A stretch of DNA of 64,000 nt from Paracoccus subflavus (lineage in GTDB: Bacteria; Pseudomonadota; Alphaproteobacteria; Rhodobacterales; Rhodobacteraceae). The stretch is from NCBI RefSeq assembly GCF_004310345.1, contig NZ_SISK01000002.1, forward strand, positions 62,001-126,000, in the 5' to 3' direction. A program made the translations under genes and the position numbers. Under the pieces are notes generated by a model that worked only from the letters and a program-made list of their open reading frames with translations, made no database searches and had not been told where the DNA came from. The first letter of the stretch is position 1; each line of letters opens with the position of its first letter. This document shows, piece by piece, positions 45,303-53,460 of this stretch.

Positions 45303-45862
45303 GTCCTGCGCGCACGGCCCAGTTGCCGCAGCGCAAGCGCACCCACCGCCGATTTGAGCACCCCGCCCAGCACAAAGGGCAGAACGCCGTGGGTGATCGC
45401 CGCGTCCCAGCCGATGCCCTGCGCCAGCCAGGCCGCGCCAAGCGCAAGGCAAAGCAGGTTTCCGGCCAGCATCGACAGGAATGCCAGGCCCGGCCGGTCG
45501 CCATTCCAGCCGCGTTCGGCCAGCCAGCCGATCAGCGCGGCCATGACCGGAAAGGCCGCCAGGTATCCGGCAGTCGGTCCTGCGAAATGCGCAAGTCCCC
45601 CCGCGCCCCCCGCCAGCACCGGCAGGCCCAGGGCCGCCTGTCCCAGCCAGGCCAGCACGGTCGCAGTGCCCAGCCGCCAGCCATAGAGCGCCCCGATCAT
45701 GGCCACGGCAAAGGTCTGCATGGTGATCGGCACCGGCACCATCGGTACCTCGATCCGCGAGGAAATGGCCAGCAGCACCGTGCCGAAGGCAAGGGCCGCC
45801 AAACGGAAGGCCTGGGAGCGACTTTGAAGGTCGAGGGGGCTGAAGGCGGTAGAATTGAACAC
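45299..45862 (-). CDS. bioY: Biotin transporter BioY
   Basis: A 187-residue substrate-binding (S) component for biotin, with about six helices. EVPMVPVPITMQTFAVAMIGALYG and GPTAGYLAAFPVMAALIGWL are BioY signatures. BioM and BioN are not adjacent; it may work alone or with a shared energising module. Two BioR boxes and a promoter lie upstream. It heads the bioY-DUF1284 operon. Confidence 0.95.
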   Translation of the reverse strand: MFNSTAFSPLDLQSRSQAFRLAALAFGTVLLAISSRIEVPMVPVPITMQTFAVAMIGALYGWRLGTATVLAWLGQAALGLPVLAGGAGGLAHFAGPTAGYLAAFPVMAALIGWLAERGWNGDRPGLAFLSMLAGNLLCLALGAAWLAQGIGWDAAITHGVLPFVLGGVLKSAVGALALRQLGRARRT

Positions 45863-45881
45863 GAACGAACCTCATTCCTTG

Positions 45882-45912
45882 ATTATAGATAATTTTCGAT
45901 TCACGGTGGCAA
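45882..45912 (-). promoter_or_regulatory. bioY promoter overlapped by a BioR box
   Basis: On the minus strand TTGCCA (45912-45907) and a perfect TATAAT (45887-45882) are separated by 19 bases, slightly long. The perfect BioR box at 45883-45892 covers the -10, so bound repressor would block polymerase. Confidence 0.6.
45883..45892. promoter_or_regulatory. BioR box 1 (perfect)
   Basis: TTATAGATAA matches the published BioR consensus TTATMKATAA exactly. It lies 21 bases upstream of the bioY start. Confidence 0.85.
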
Positions 45913-45925
45913 CATCCTGCCAGGA

Positions 45926-45935
45926 TTATCTATCA
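45926..45935. promoter_or_regulatory. BioR box 2 (one mismatch)
   Basis: TTATCTATCA matches TTATMKATAA except at position 9. Its centre is 43 bases, about four helical turns, from that of box 1, and it ends 3 bases from the bioR stop. Confidence 0.65.
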
Positions 45936-45937
45936 AA

Positions 45938-46576
45938 TCAAGAAGGGATCTTCAGGCCTGTTGTCTTTGGCTTCTGCCCGCTGGCCTGGATGTGGCGGGC
46001 CAGAACCATTGCCGCCCTGTCCGGGTCCCTGGCGCGCAGGGCGTGAAGAATGGCGCGGTGGTCGCGGTCTGTCGGTGCCTCCCATTCCGCGCGCCACCCG
46101 GAAAACAGGAACCGCGCGCTGGCGACATGCAGGTCGTCGATGGACTGCAACAGCCGCGGCATTCCGCACGGGCCCAGGATCAGCCGGTGGAACAGCCGAT
46201 TGGCCTGATCCCAGGTCTCCACATCCGCCGCATTGTCTCCGGCCCGGATCGCGTTTTCGGCCTGGTCCAGAACGGCCGGGGTCAGATGTGGGGCGGCATG
46301 GCGCAGGGCCAGCATTTCCAGCGCGGCGCGCATCTCGGCCACCTCGCGCACCTCGGCGGCGGAAAAGCCCGCCACGCGGAATCCCCGCCGGGGTTCGTTG
46401 ACCGCAAGGCCCCGGCTTTCCAGTTGCCGGAACGCCTCGCGCACGGGGACATGGCTGGCGCCGAATTCCGCGGCGATGTGATCCTGCCGCAGGCGTTCAC
46501 CCGGGGCGATCCGTCCCGACACGATGCGGGCGGCCAGTTCGCGGCTGATGCGGTGGGCAAGGGGTTCCGGCGGCAT
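45938..46576 (-). CDS. bioR: BioR biotin repressor (GntR family, FCD domain)
   Basis: A 212-residue repressor. The N-terminal winged helix (about 5-70) has ISRELAARIVSGRIAPGERL and GASHVPVREAFRQLESRGLA, and the C-terminal FCD domain spans about 75-205. The protein alone could be any FCD-type GntR, but two BioR boxes and bioY right behind it make BioR the strong reading. BirA-type DNA-binding repression is replaced by BioR in many alphaproteobacteria. No box is seen before bioR itself. Confidence 0.85.
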   Translation of the reverse strand: MPPEPLAHRISRELAARIVSGRIAPGERLRQDHIAAEFGASHVPVREAFRQLESRGLAVNEPRRGFRVAGFSAAEVREVAEMRAALEMLALRHAAPHLTPAVLDQAENAIRAGDNAADVETWDQANRLFHRLILGPCGMPRLLQSIDDLHVASARFLFSGWRAEWEAPTDRDHRAILHALRARDPDRAAMVLARHIQASGQKPKTTGLKIPS

Positions 46577-46615
46577 GGATTCCAGATAGTCCCGCCAAGG
46601 TCCGTCGTCCAGCCG

Positions 46616-47161
46616 TCAGAAGCCCTTGTGCGTTTTCAGGAATTCCTCCTCATCGGGCGTATTCGGCCGATCCAGCAACGCATTGCGATGAGGAAAGCGG
46701 CCGAAACGCTCGACGATCTCTCGGTGGCGGATTGCATAGTCAAGATAGTCTGGAATGCCCAGGGCCTCGAACAGTTCGACCGAGCGGGTCTGGTCGGGCA
46801 GATCCTCGCTGTGTTCGAAAGGCAGGTACAGAAAGACCCGCCGCGCCGCGTCGATCTGCCGGTCGAAGCCCGCCTCCACGGCGGCGCGGGCATGGTCCAA
46901 GGCGATGTCGTCTGATTCGAAGGCCCGCCCGCTGCCGCGAAAGATGTTCCGCGGAAACTGGTCCAACACGATGATCAGCGCCAGCGCGCCGTCGGGGGTG
47001 GCGGCCCAGTTGTCCAGCTCGCGCCGATGCCCGGCATGATAAGTGTCGGCGAACCGGTGGCGGATACGATCGTCGATCATGTCCGACTTGGCGAACCAGT
47101 GCGGTTGCATGGCGTCCGAGAACCAGAAGTCCAGCACGTCCTGGGCGGTCCTGATGGTCAT
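46616..47161 (-). CDS. DUF924 family protein
   Basis: A 181-residue helical cytoplasmic protein. VLDFWFSDAM, ALALIIVLDQFPRNIFRGSG, FLYLPFEHSED and RFGRFPHRNALL are DUF924 signatures; the fold is TPR-like and the function unknown. It lies one base after the pirin gene and 39 bases before bioR, on the same strand. Confidence 0.88.
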   Translation of the reverse strand: MTIRTAQDVLDFWFSDAMQPHWFAKSDMIDDRIRHRFADTYHAGHRRELDNWAATPDGALALIIVLDQFPRNIFRGSGRAFESDDIALDHARAAVEAGFDRQIDAARRVFLYLPFEHSEDLPDQTRSVELFEALGIPDYLDYAIRHREIVERFGRFPHRNALLDRPNTPDEEEFLKTHKGF

Positions 47162-47162
47162 G

Positions 47163-48104
47163 TCATGTCCTTTCCGGCAGGGGGATATGCTCGGCCCGGT
47201 CGGTGGGCGGCAGGTCGAACAGGCCCTGTCCCCAACGCTCGGCCCGCCACTGGCGTTTCGCCTCGTCGATCCGCTCGCGCGAGGAGGCGACGAAGTTCCA
47301 CCAGATATGGCGTGGCCCGTTCAGCGTCTCGCCCCCCAGGGCCATCAGCCGCGCCCCCCGGTCGCCGGCCTGCACGGTGATCGCATCGCCGGGGCGGAAG
47401 ACCATCATCTGCCCCGCCGTGAATTCCTGTCCGGCAATCCGGATGCTGCCCTCGGTGACATACAGTCCCCGATCCTCGTGATCGTCGGGCAGGGGAAAGC
47501 GGGCTCCCGGATCCAGCGTCACGTCCAGATAGAAGGTGTCGGAATACAGCGTGGCCGGCGCAGTCTGGCCATAGGCGCGGCCCAGGATCAACCGCGCCTG
47601 AATGCCGTTGTCGCGGATTACCGGCAGGGCGTCCCGGCCGTGGTGTTCAAAAACCGGCGCCATGTCCTCGTGGCTTTCGGGCAGGGCGATCCATGTCTGG
47701 ATGCCCAGCAGGCTGCTGGGGCCCTGGCGCACCGCCTCGGGGCTGCGTTCCGAATGGGTCACCCCGCGCCCGGCGATCATCCAGTTCAGCGCGCCGGGCG
47801 TGATGATCTGATCGGCCCCGGTGCTGTCGCGATGCTGAAAGCTGCCGCGATAGAGATAGGTGACGGTGCCCAGTCCGATATGGGGGTGCGGGCGCACGTC
47901 GATGCCCTGGCCCGTCAGGAATTCGGCCGGTCCCATCTGATCGAAGAAGATGAACGGCCCGACCATCTGGCGCCTGGGCGCGGGCAGGGCGCGGCGCACC
48001 TCGAAACCGCCCAGGTCGCGGGCGCGGGGGATGATCAGGGCTTGGATGGCATCCGGGCCGATCTCGTCGGGGCAGCCGGGGGTCAGGGCGGGGTTCCAGC
48101 TCAT
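47163..48104 (-). CDS. Pirin family protein
   Basis: A 313-residue bicupin. The first cupin has VGPFIFFDQMGP and RPHPHIGLGTVTYLYRGSFQHRDS, which hold the metal-binding His residues, and PGALNWMIAGRGVTHSE. Pirins include quercetin dioxygenases and redox-linked regulators. Its position next to ring-cleavage proteins suits the quercetinase-like role, but that is inferred. It is divergent from the VOC-esterase fusion gene. Confidence 0.92.
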   Translation of the reverse strand: MSWNPALTPGCPDEIGPDAIQALIIPRARDLGGFEVRRALPAPRRQMVGPFIFFDQMGPAEFLTGQGIDVRPHPHIGLGTVTYLYRGSFQHRDSTGADQIITPGALNWMIAGRGVTHSERSPEAVRQGPSSLLGIQTWIALPESHEDMAPVFEHHGRDALPVIRDNGIQARLILGRAYGQTAPATLYSDTFYLDVTLDPGARFPLPDDHEDRGLYVTEGSIRIAGQEFTAGQMMVFRPGDAITVQAGDRGARLMALGGETLNGPRHIWWNFVASSRERIDEAKRQWRAERWGQGLFDLPPTDRAEHIPLPERT

Positions 48105-48268
48105 GGCGTTTCTCCGGGCGGGACATGGGTATCATAGGATCGATGGGGCGGAACGCGAACCGGAATGTGGTTTGGAAAAACCGAACGCCGCGTTGCCCGG
48201 CGCGCCGCTGGCGCCGAAGGGGCAGGCACCGCATCTTTGGCAAGAAAGCTTTGCATAAGGAGCGCGCC

Positions 48269-49789
48269 ATGAGCAGCGGAATCCACCACGTCACGGCGAT
48301 CACCGGCGACGTTCAGGCCAATGTCGATTTCTGGATGGGCTTCCTGGGCCTGTCTCTGGTCAAGCAGACGGCGGGGTTCGAGGATGCGGAACAACTGCAC
48401 CTGTTCTATGGCGATCCCGATGGTTCCCCCGGCAGCCTGGTCAGTTTCCTGGTCTGGCAGGGCGGCGCGCCGGGCCGGGTGGGCCATGGCCGGGTGGCGG
48501 AAATCGCCCTGGCCGTTCCCCGGGTCCGGATCGGCGACTGGCTGACGCGTGCCATGCAGCGGGGCCTGCGCGTCGAGGGGCCGGGCCGCGAATGGGGCGA
48601 ACCCGTGCTGCGGCTGCGCGATCCCGATGGCATCATCGTCAAGCTGGTGGGCACGGATGCGCCCGATACCGCCTGGCCTGCCGCCCCCCTCCGGCTCCGC
48701 GCGGTGACGATCTGGTCCGAGGATCCTGACGGGACCGCGGCATTCCTGGGCCGCTATGGCTATCGCCCGGGTCCGCAGGGCGGTGGGGTAAGGCGGCTGC
48801 TGTCGGACAGGGACGCCATCGACATCCGCAACGCTGCGGGGTTTCTGCCGGGCGTTCCGGGAACGGGCGTCATCGACCATGTGGCGCTGCGGGTGCCCGA
48901 TCTGGCAGCCCTGCATGGGCATCACGATGCCTTGCGGTCAGCCGGCGCGGCGAATGCGGTGACGGTTCATGACCGCCGGTATTTCACCTCGCTCTATGTC
49001 CGAGAGCCGGGAAATGCGCTGATTGAACTGGCGACCGACGGACCGGGCATGGCGGTGGACGAACCGGCCCGGGCCCTGGGCCGGACCCTGGTGTTTCCCC
49101 CGCATGTCGCAGACAGTGACGAGCTGCGCCTGCGGCTGCCACAATTCGCCCGTCCGGGCGAGGAAAGGATAGCGATGAGAGATCTGCCCTTTGTTCATCG
49201 GTTGCACCGGCCCGACAGGCCGGACGGATCTGCGATGGTGCTGCTGCACGGCACCGGTGGATCCGAGACGGACCTGATGCCCCTTGCCCATCGGATCGCG
49301 CCCGACGCCCTGCTGCTGGGCCTGCGCGGCCGTTCGGCCGAGGAAGGCGTGGCGCGGTTCTTTCGCCGCCTGACGATGACCACCTTCGATCAGGACGACA
49401 TCCGGGCCGAGGCTGCCGCCTTTGTCGCCTTCTGGCGGGGCGCCCTGGCCGCTTATGATCTGGATCCGGCGCGGATCACGGTGATGGGATACAGCAACGG
49501 CGCCAACTTCGCGGGCGCGGTGATGGGGTTGCATCCCGGACTGATCCGGCGGGCCATCCTGATGCGGCCGATGGCGGTGCTGGACGACCTGCCGCAGGTC
49601 GATCTGGGGGGCGTGTCGGTGCTGACCCTGAGGGGCGCCCGCGATCCCTATGGTCCCCATGCGCCGCGGCTGAACGACTGGCTGGCAGCAGCGGGCGCCG
49701 ATCTGGACGCGCGGGTCGTTCAGGCCGGGCACGACCTGACGGCGGATGATCTGACGGCAGCCACCGGCTGGATGGGCGTTACCGGATAG
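48269..49789 (+). CDS. Fused ring-cleaving dioxygenase-like (VOC) / serine esterase
   Basis: A 506-residue fusion. Residues 1 to about 300 are a two-module VOC protein of the MhqO/LinE type, with metal-ligand candidates in SGIHHVTAIT, VIDHVALRV and [12 protein letters not shown]. Residues about 303-506 are an alpha/beta-hydrolase of the MhqD/phospholipase-carboxylesterase type, with VLLHGTGGSETDL and the nucleophile in MGYSNGANFAG. In Bacillus MhqO and MhqD are separate genes for quinone detoxification. An internal AGGAAAGG and in-frame ATG at 49175 sit at the junction. AAGGAG precedes ATG 48269. Confidence 0.9.
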   Translation: MSSGIHHVTAITGDVQANVDFWMGFLGLSLVKQTAGFEDAEQLHLFYGDPDGSPGSLVSFLVWQGGAPGRVGHGRVAEIALAVPRVRIGDWLTRAMQRGLRVEGPGREWGEPVLRLRDPDGIIVKLVGTDAPDTAWPAAPLRLRAVTIWSEDPDGTAAFLGRYGYRPGPQGGGVRRLLSDRDAIDIRNAAGFLPGVPGTGVIDHVALRVPDLAALHGHHDALRSAGAANAVTVHDRRYFTSLYVREPGNALIELATDGPGMAVDEPARALGRTLVFPPHVADSDELRLRLPQFARPGEERIAMRDLPFVHRLHRPDRPDGSAMVLLHGTGGSETDLMPLAHRIAPDALLLGLRGRSAEEGVARFFRRLTMTTFDQDDIRAEAAAFVAFWRGALAAYDLDPARITVMGYSNGANFAGAVMGLHPGLIRRAILMRPMAVLDDLPQVDLGGVSVLTLRGARDPYGPHAPRLNDWLAAAGADLDARVVQAGHDLTADDLTAATGWMGVTG

Positions 49790-49819
49790 GCGCCTGTCCG
49801 AAGGGGGGCGCCACCCCGA

Positions 49820-50578
49820 TCAGACGAACCGGAACCGCGTGCCCCAGGGATCGGCGATGGTTTTGCCCGCGTGATCGGGGTCGGCGATGACGATCTCGGC
49901 CAGGCCGGTCATCTGCGGATCGCGCGTCCCTGCGCCGCGGCTGTTCCAGATGTTTCCCGCAAGATGGTGGTGATAGCCGTTCCAGCCGTACCAGGCCCCG
50001 CCAGGGCCGTCGAAAGTCCGCGTCAGGCCCAGATTGCCTGCGAAAAACCCGTCCGCCCGGTCCAGGTCGCCGACTTGCATGTGGACATGTCCAACGGTGC
50101 TGCCCTGGGGCATCGCGGACCAGGGCGCGTCAGCCTCCGCCAGCAGATTGTTCAGGTCCAGACGGTGGGTGAACATCTGGATGCGGTCGCCATGGCGGCT
50201 CCACTGTTCGGGCGAACGATCGCAGTAAATCTCGATCCCGTTGCCCTCGGGATCGTCCAGATACAGGGCCTCGCTGACGCCATGATCGCTGGCGCCGGAC
50301 AGCCGGGTGCCGCTGTCTGCGGCATGGCGCAGCCAGCGGGCCAGGGCCGCGCGGTCGGGCAGCAGAAAGGCGGTGTGAAACAGCCCCGCCTGACGCGGAT
50401 CGCGAGGTTTGGCGGCGGAATCGCGGCGCAGTTCCAGCAGAATCCGGTCGCCCGCGCCCAGATGCGCGGTTTCGCCGTCGCCGCCCAGGGGCGTCAGACC
50501 CAGCACATTGCGATAAAAGGCCGCCATGCCGGGCAGGTCGCGCACCGTCAGGGCCACATGGTCAATAGAGGGGGTCAT
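49820..50578 (-). CDS. VOC-family catechol-dioxygenase-like protein
   Basis: A 252-residue two-module VOC protein of the type of Bacillus MhqE/CatE. SIDHVALTVRDLPGMAAFY, LYLDDPEGNGIEIYCDRSP and VGHVHMQVGDLDRADGFF carry the usual metal-ligand positions. It is the last gene of the reverse pair with the flavin reductase; the start overlaps that gene's stop by four bases. Confidence 0.87.
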   Translation of the reverse strand: MTPSIDHVALTVRDLPGMAAFYRNVLGLTPLGGDGETAHLGAGDRILLELRRDSAAKPRDPRQAGLFHTAFLLPDRAALARWLRHAADSGTRLSGASDHGVSEALYLDDPEGNGIEIYCDRSPEQWSRHGDRIQMFTHRLDLNNLLAEADAPWSAMPQGSTVGHVHMQVGDLDRADGFFAGNLGLTRTFDGPGGAWYGWNGYHHHLAGNIWNSRGAGTRDPQMTGLAEIVIADPDHAGKTIADPWGTRFRFV

Positions 50579-51132
50579 GCCCGGTCCTTTCCTGCCACGC
50601 TGGCTGAGAAGCCCACGATGAAATCGGCCACCATCTGGCGGGTCTTGTCGTCGGTCAGGCTGCCGTCCGCATCGAACAGTCCACCTGCGCGCGACACCAT
50701 CAGCCGCCCGTCCCACCAGGGCCGGGTCCGCAGGGTGCGCAGCACCGGCCACCAGTGCGATTGCGCCTGCGTGGTCCCGAACCCGCCGGGCGAGGCGCCG
50801 ATAACGGCCACCGGCTTGCCCACGAACAGCGCCAGCCCGTCGCCACGCGACATCCAGTCGATGGCGTTCTTGAAGACGCCCGGAATGCCGTTGTTGTATT
50901 CGGGCGTCGCCAGCAGCAGCCCGTCGGCCTGCGCAAGCTGTTCGACCAGCCGCGCGACCGCCGGGGGCGTGCCATGGGCGGTTTCCAGGTCGCCATTGTA
51001 AAGCGGCACCCCGGATATGTCGCCGATGACGACGTCCACGCCATCCGGCGCCGCGTCGCGCGCGGCCCGCAGCAGGCCCGTGTTGATCGAGGCGCGGCGC
51101 AGGCTGCCCGACAGGCCGAGGATGATGGTCAT
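50575..51132 (-). CDS. NADPH-dependent FMN reductase
   Basis: A 185-residue flavodoxin-fold enzyme. LGLSGSLRRASINTGLLRAA is the FMN phosphate loop, and TPEYNNGIPGVFKNAIDWMSR is the family signature of two-electron quinone or chromate reductases (ChrR/AzoR-like). It probably reduces quinones directly. It is coupled to the VOC gene and follows the MhqO-like gene by 47 bases. Confidence 0.92.
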   Translation of the reverse strand: MTIILGLSGSLRRASINTGLLRAARDAAPDGVDVVIGDISGVPLYNGDLETAHGTPPAVARLVEQLAQADGLLLATPEYNNGIPGVFKNAIDWMSRGDGLALFVGKPVAVIGASPGGFGTTQAQSHWWPVLRTLRTRPWWDGRLMVSRAGGLFDADGSLTDDKTRQMVADFIVGFSASVAGKDRA

Positions 51133-51179
51133 GCGGAAACTCCTGACGGGACGGGGACAGGGTGCCCCCGGCGCGGGGT

Positions 51180-52121
51180 TCAGTCCAGCGGTTTCAGCCC
51201 CGCCTCGATGGCGGCGCGCCGGCTTTCCAGAAAGGGCGGCAGGGACAGGCCCTGGCCCATCGTGTCGCGCGGCTCGTCCACGTCGAAGCCGGGGCCGTCG
51301 GTCGCCAGTTCGAACAGGTTGCCGCCCGGTTCGCGGAAATAGAGCGAGCGGAAGTAATAGCGTTCCACCTCGCCCGAGTTGGGGACGCGGAAGCCCCGCA
51401 CATGGTTCGTCCAATCGGTCAGCGCGGCGGTATCGGGCACGCGGAAGGCGACATGATGGACCCCGCCCGCGCCCTGGCGGGCCGTCGGCAGGCCGGGCTG
51501 GACCGCGACATGCAGTTCGGCCGCCGCGCCCCCGTCGCCCATCTGAAAGACATGGACCTGGCCTTGCCCGTCCGGGCTGGCATAGTCGCGGACGCGGGTC
51601 ATGTTCATGACGCGGGTCAGCACGGTTTCGGTCGGGGCCAGGTCGGGAACGGAAATGGTGATCGGGCCAAGGCCGCGGATCTGGTGTTCGGCAGGCACCG
51701 GGCTTTGGTCCCAGGGCTGGCCCGCGGGGTCGGACGCGGCGATCAGGCGCAGGCGCTGGCCTTCCGGGTCCTCCACGTCCAGGCTGGCGCGGCCGTCCAG
51801 GATCGTCACCGCGCCGGTGGAGACGCCAAGGTCGGTCAGGCGCGCGGCCCACCAGTCAAGGCTGTCTTCCGCCACGCGCAGCCCGGTACGGGTGATGGTA
51901 TGGGTGCCGCGCCGTTCGCGGGCCGTGGGCCAGTCGAAAAAGGTGATGTCGGTGCCCGGCGTGCCCGCGCCGTCGGCGAAGAACAGGTGATAGGCCGAGG
52001 TATCGTCCTGGTTCACCGTCTTCTTGACCCGGCGAAGGCCCAGGGATTCCGTGTAGAAGCGGTTGTTGCCGGCCGCGTCGGCGGTGATCGCGGTCAGGTG
52101 ATGGATTCCGGTCAGTTGCAT
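51180..52121 (-). CDS. Ring-cleaving dioxygenase-like protein (MhqO type)
   Basis: A 313-residue two-module VOC protein. [20 protein letters not shown] and [11 protein letters not shown] supply His ligands and [16 protein letters not shown] the Glu, as in hydroquinone-type extradiol dioxygenases (LinE/MhqO). It is a paralogue of the N-terminal half of the fusion at 48269. It is the first gene of the reverse operon and divergent from a LysR regulator. Confidence 0.92.
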   Translation of the reverse strand: MQLTGIHHLTAITADAAGNNRFYTESLGLRRVKKTVNQDDTSAYHLFFADGAGTPGTDITFFDWPTARERRGTHTITRTGLRVAEDSLDWWAARLTDLGVSTGAVTILDGRASLDVEDPEGQRLRLIAASDPAGQPWDQSPVPAEHQIRGLGPITISVPDLAPTETVLTRVMNMTRVRDYASPDGQGQVHVFQMGDGGAAAELHVAVQPGLPTARQGAGGVHHVAFRVPDTAALTDWTNHVRGFRVPNSGEVERYYFRSLYFREPGGNLFELATDGPGFDVDEPRDTMGQGLSLPPFLESRRAAIEAGLKPLD

Positions 52122-52195
52122 GAAGCGCCTCCTGTGTTGGCCCCAATATGGCGCATGGCGGGCGTTCGTTGCACCCGCCATGCAGGCAAAGCGGC

Positions 52196-52212
52196 GTTCG
52201 ATTCTTGCGAAC
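52196..52212. promoter_or_regulatory. LysR-type operator candidate
   Basis: GTTCG (52196-52200) and CGAAC (52208-52212) form a perfect inverted repeat with a 7-base spacer, and contain a T-N11-A core (T52198, A52210). It lies in the 106-base gap between the mhqO-like gene and lysR. Confidence 0.55.
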
Positions 52213-52227
52213 GGGGGTCCGGCCGCT

Positions 52228-53136
52228 ATGCTGTCCCCGATGGACTGGACGATCAGCGACATACGCACATTCCTGGCAGTGCTGGACGCGGGCAGCATAT
52301 CGGGCGCCGCGGCGCGGGCCGACCTGTCGAAATCCGTGGTCAGCAAGCGGATCAGCGATTTCGAATCCGCCCTGGGCGTGGCGCTGTTCGTGCGTCATGC
52401 GGGGCGGATCACGCCCACGGACGCCGCGCTGGCGCTGGCCGATCGGCTGCGCCCAGCCCTTGCCGAACTGGTCGCCGCCACCGAAAGCGTGGGCGCTGAG
52501 GTCGAGTTGCGCGGACGGCTGGCCATCGCCGCGCCGATGAGTTTCGGCATCCGCCATCTTGGCCCGGTGATCGCCGGTTTCGCCCGCGCCCATCCGGGGC
52601 TGGAGATGGTGCTGGATTATGACGACCAGTTGGCCGACCTGGGCCGGGCAGGGTTCGATGCGGGGCTGCGCATCGGCGATCTGAAGGACAGCAGCCTGAT
52701 GGCCCGACGCGTTTGCGAGGATCCGCGCGTGTTGGTGGCAAGCCCGGACTACCTGGCGCTGCATGGTCCCATCGACAGGCCCTCCGACCTGGCGCGGCAT
52801 CCCGCCATCGGCTATCTGAATGCGCGGATGGGCGATCTGTGGCCCTTTGCCGAGATTTTGCCCCCGCCCGTGGGACGGATCACCGCCAACAACGGCGATG
52901 CGATCCGCGATCTGGCGATTGGCGGGCTGGGTCTGGCGCTGCTGCCGCTGTTCATTGTCCATGATGCGCTGCGCGACGGGCGGCTGGTGCGCCTGCTGCC
53001 CGGCCTGCCGCAGCGCCCGCTGCCCGTCAGCGTGATCTGGCCGCCGGTCCGGCCGATGCCGCGCAAGACCCGCGCCTTTGTCGATCATGTGGCGGCGGCA
53101 TTTGCAGGAGCGCCGCCCTGGCAGGCGGGGTTGTGA
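52228..53136 (+). CDS. LysR-family transcriptional regulator
   Basis: A 302-residue regulator. The N-terminal helix-turn-helix (about 5-65) has [29 protein letters not shown], and the C-terminal substrate-binding domain (about 95-295) senses a small ligand. By position it probably controls the divergent mhqO-flavin reductase-VOC operon and possibly the fusion gene. ATG 52240 is an alternative start. Confidence 0.9.
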   Translation: MLSPMDWTISDIRTFLAVLDAGSISGAAARADLSKSVVSKRISDFESALGVALFVRHAGRITPTDAALALADRLRPALAELVAATESVGAEVELRGRLAIAAPMSFGIRHLGPVIAGFARAHPGLEMVLDYDDQLADLGRAGFDAGLRIGDLKDSSLMARRVCEDPRVLVASPDYLALHGPIDRPSDLARHPAIGYLNARMGDLWPFAEILPPPVGRITANNGDAIRDLAIGGLGLALLPLFIVHDALRDGRLVRLLPGLPQRPLPVSVIWPPVRPMPRKTRAFVDHVAAAFAGAPPWQAGL

Positions 53137-53275
53137 GGGGGCAAGGCCGGAGGACTTCACGTCACCCCCGGCCTGCCGCATGGCGTTCATCGCGGGAAAA
53201 CGTCCAGTGGACCTTTTTCCGGGCACGCTTCACCCTGTGTGAAATTTGAACCAAGGCAAAAGCGGGAGTTTAAAG

Positions 53276-53458
53276 ATGCTGGTTGATCCGAATGCCCCGT
53301 TTTTCCGGAGCCTGTGGGTGCGCATCCTCTGCGTGGTCGTGCCGCTGGCCTGGGCGGGGGTCGAGCTTTATACCGGCAACCCCTTCTGGGCGCTTTTGTC
53401 GGGGGCTGCCGGGATGTATCTGGCGTTCGAGCTGTTCGTGCGCCGCAGGCCGGATTGA
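53276..53458 (+). CDS. Small two-helix membrane protein
   Basis: A 60-residue protein with two hydrophobic segments (about 12-31 and 37-54) and a basic C-terminal tail RRRPD, so an inner-membrane hairpin. GGGAG lies 8 bases before the ATG. I do not recognise the family. It stands alone, convergent with the alpha-glucosidase gene two bases away. Confidence 0.65.
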   Translation: MLVDPNAPFFRSLWVRILCVVVPLAWAGVELYTGNPFWALLSGAAGMYLAFELFVRRRPD

Positions 53459-53460
53459 CC

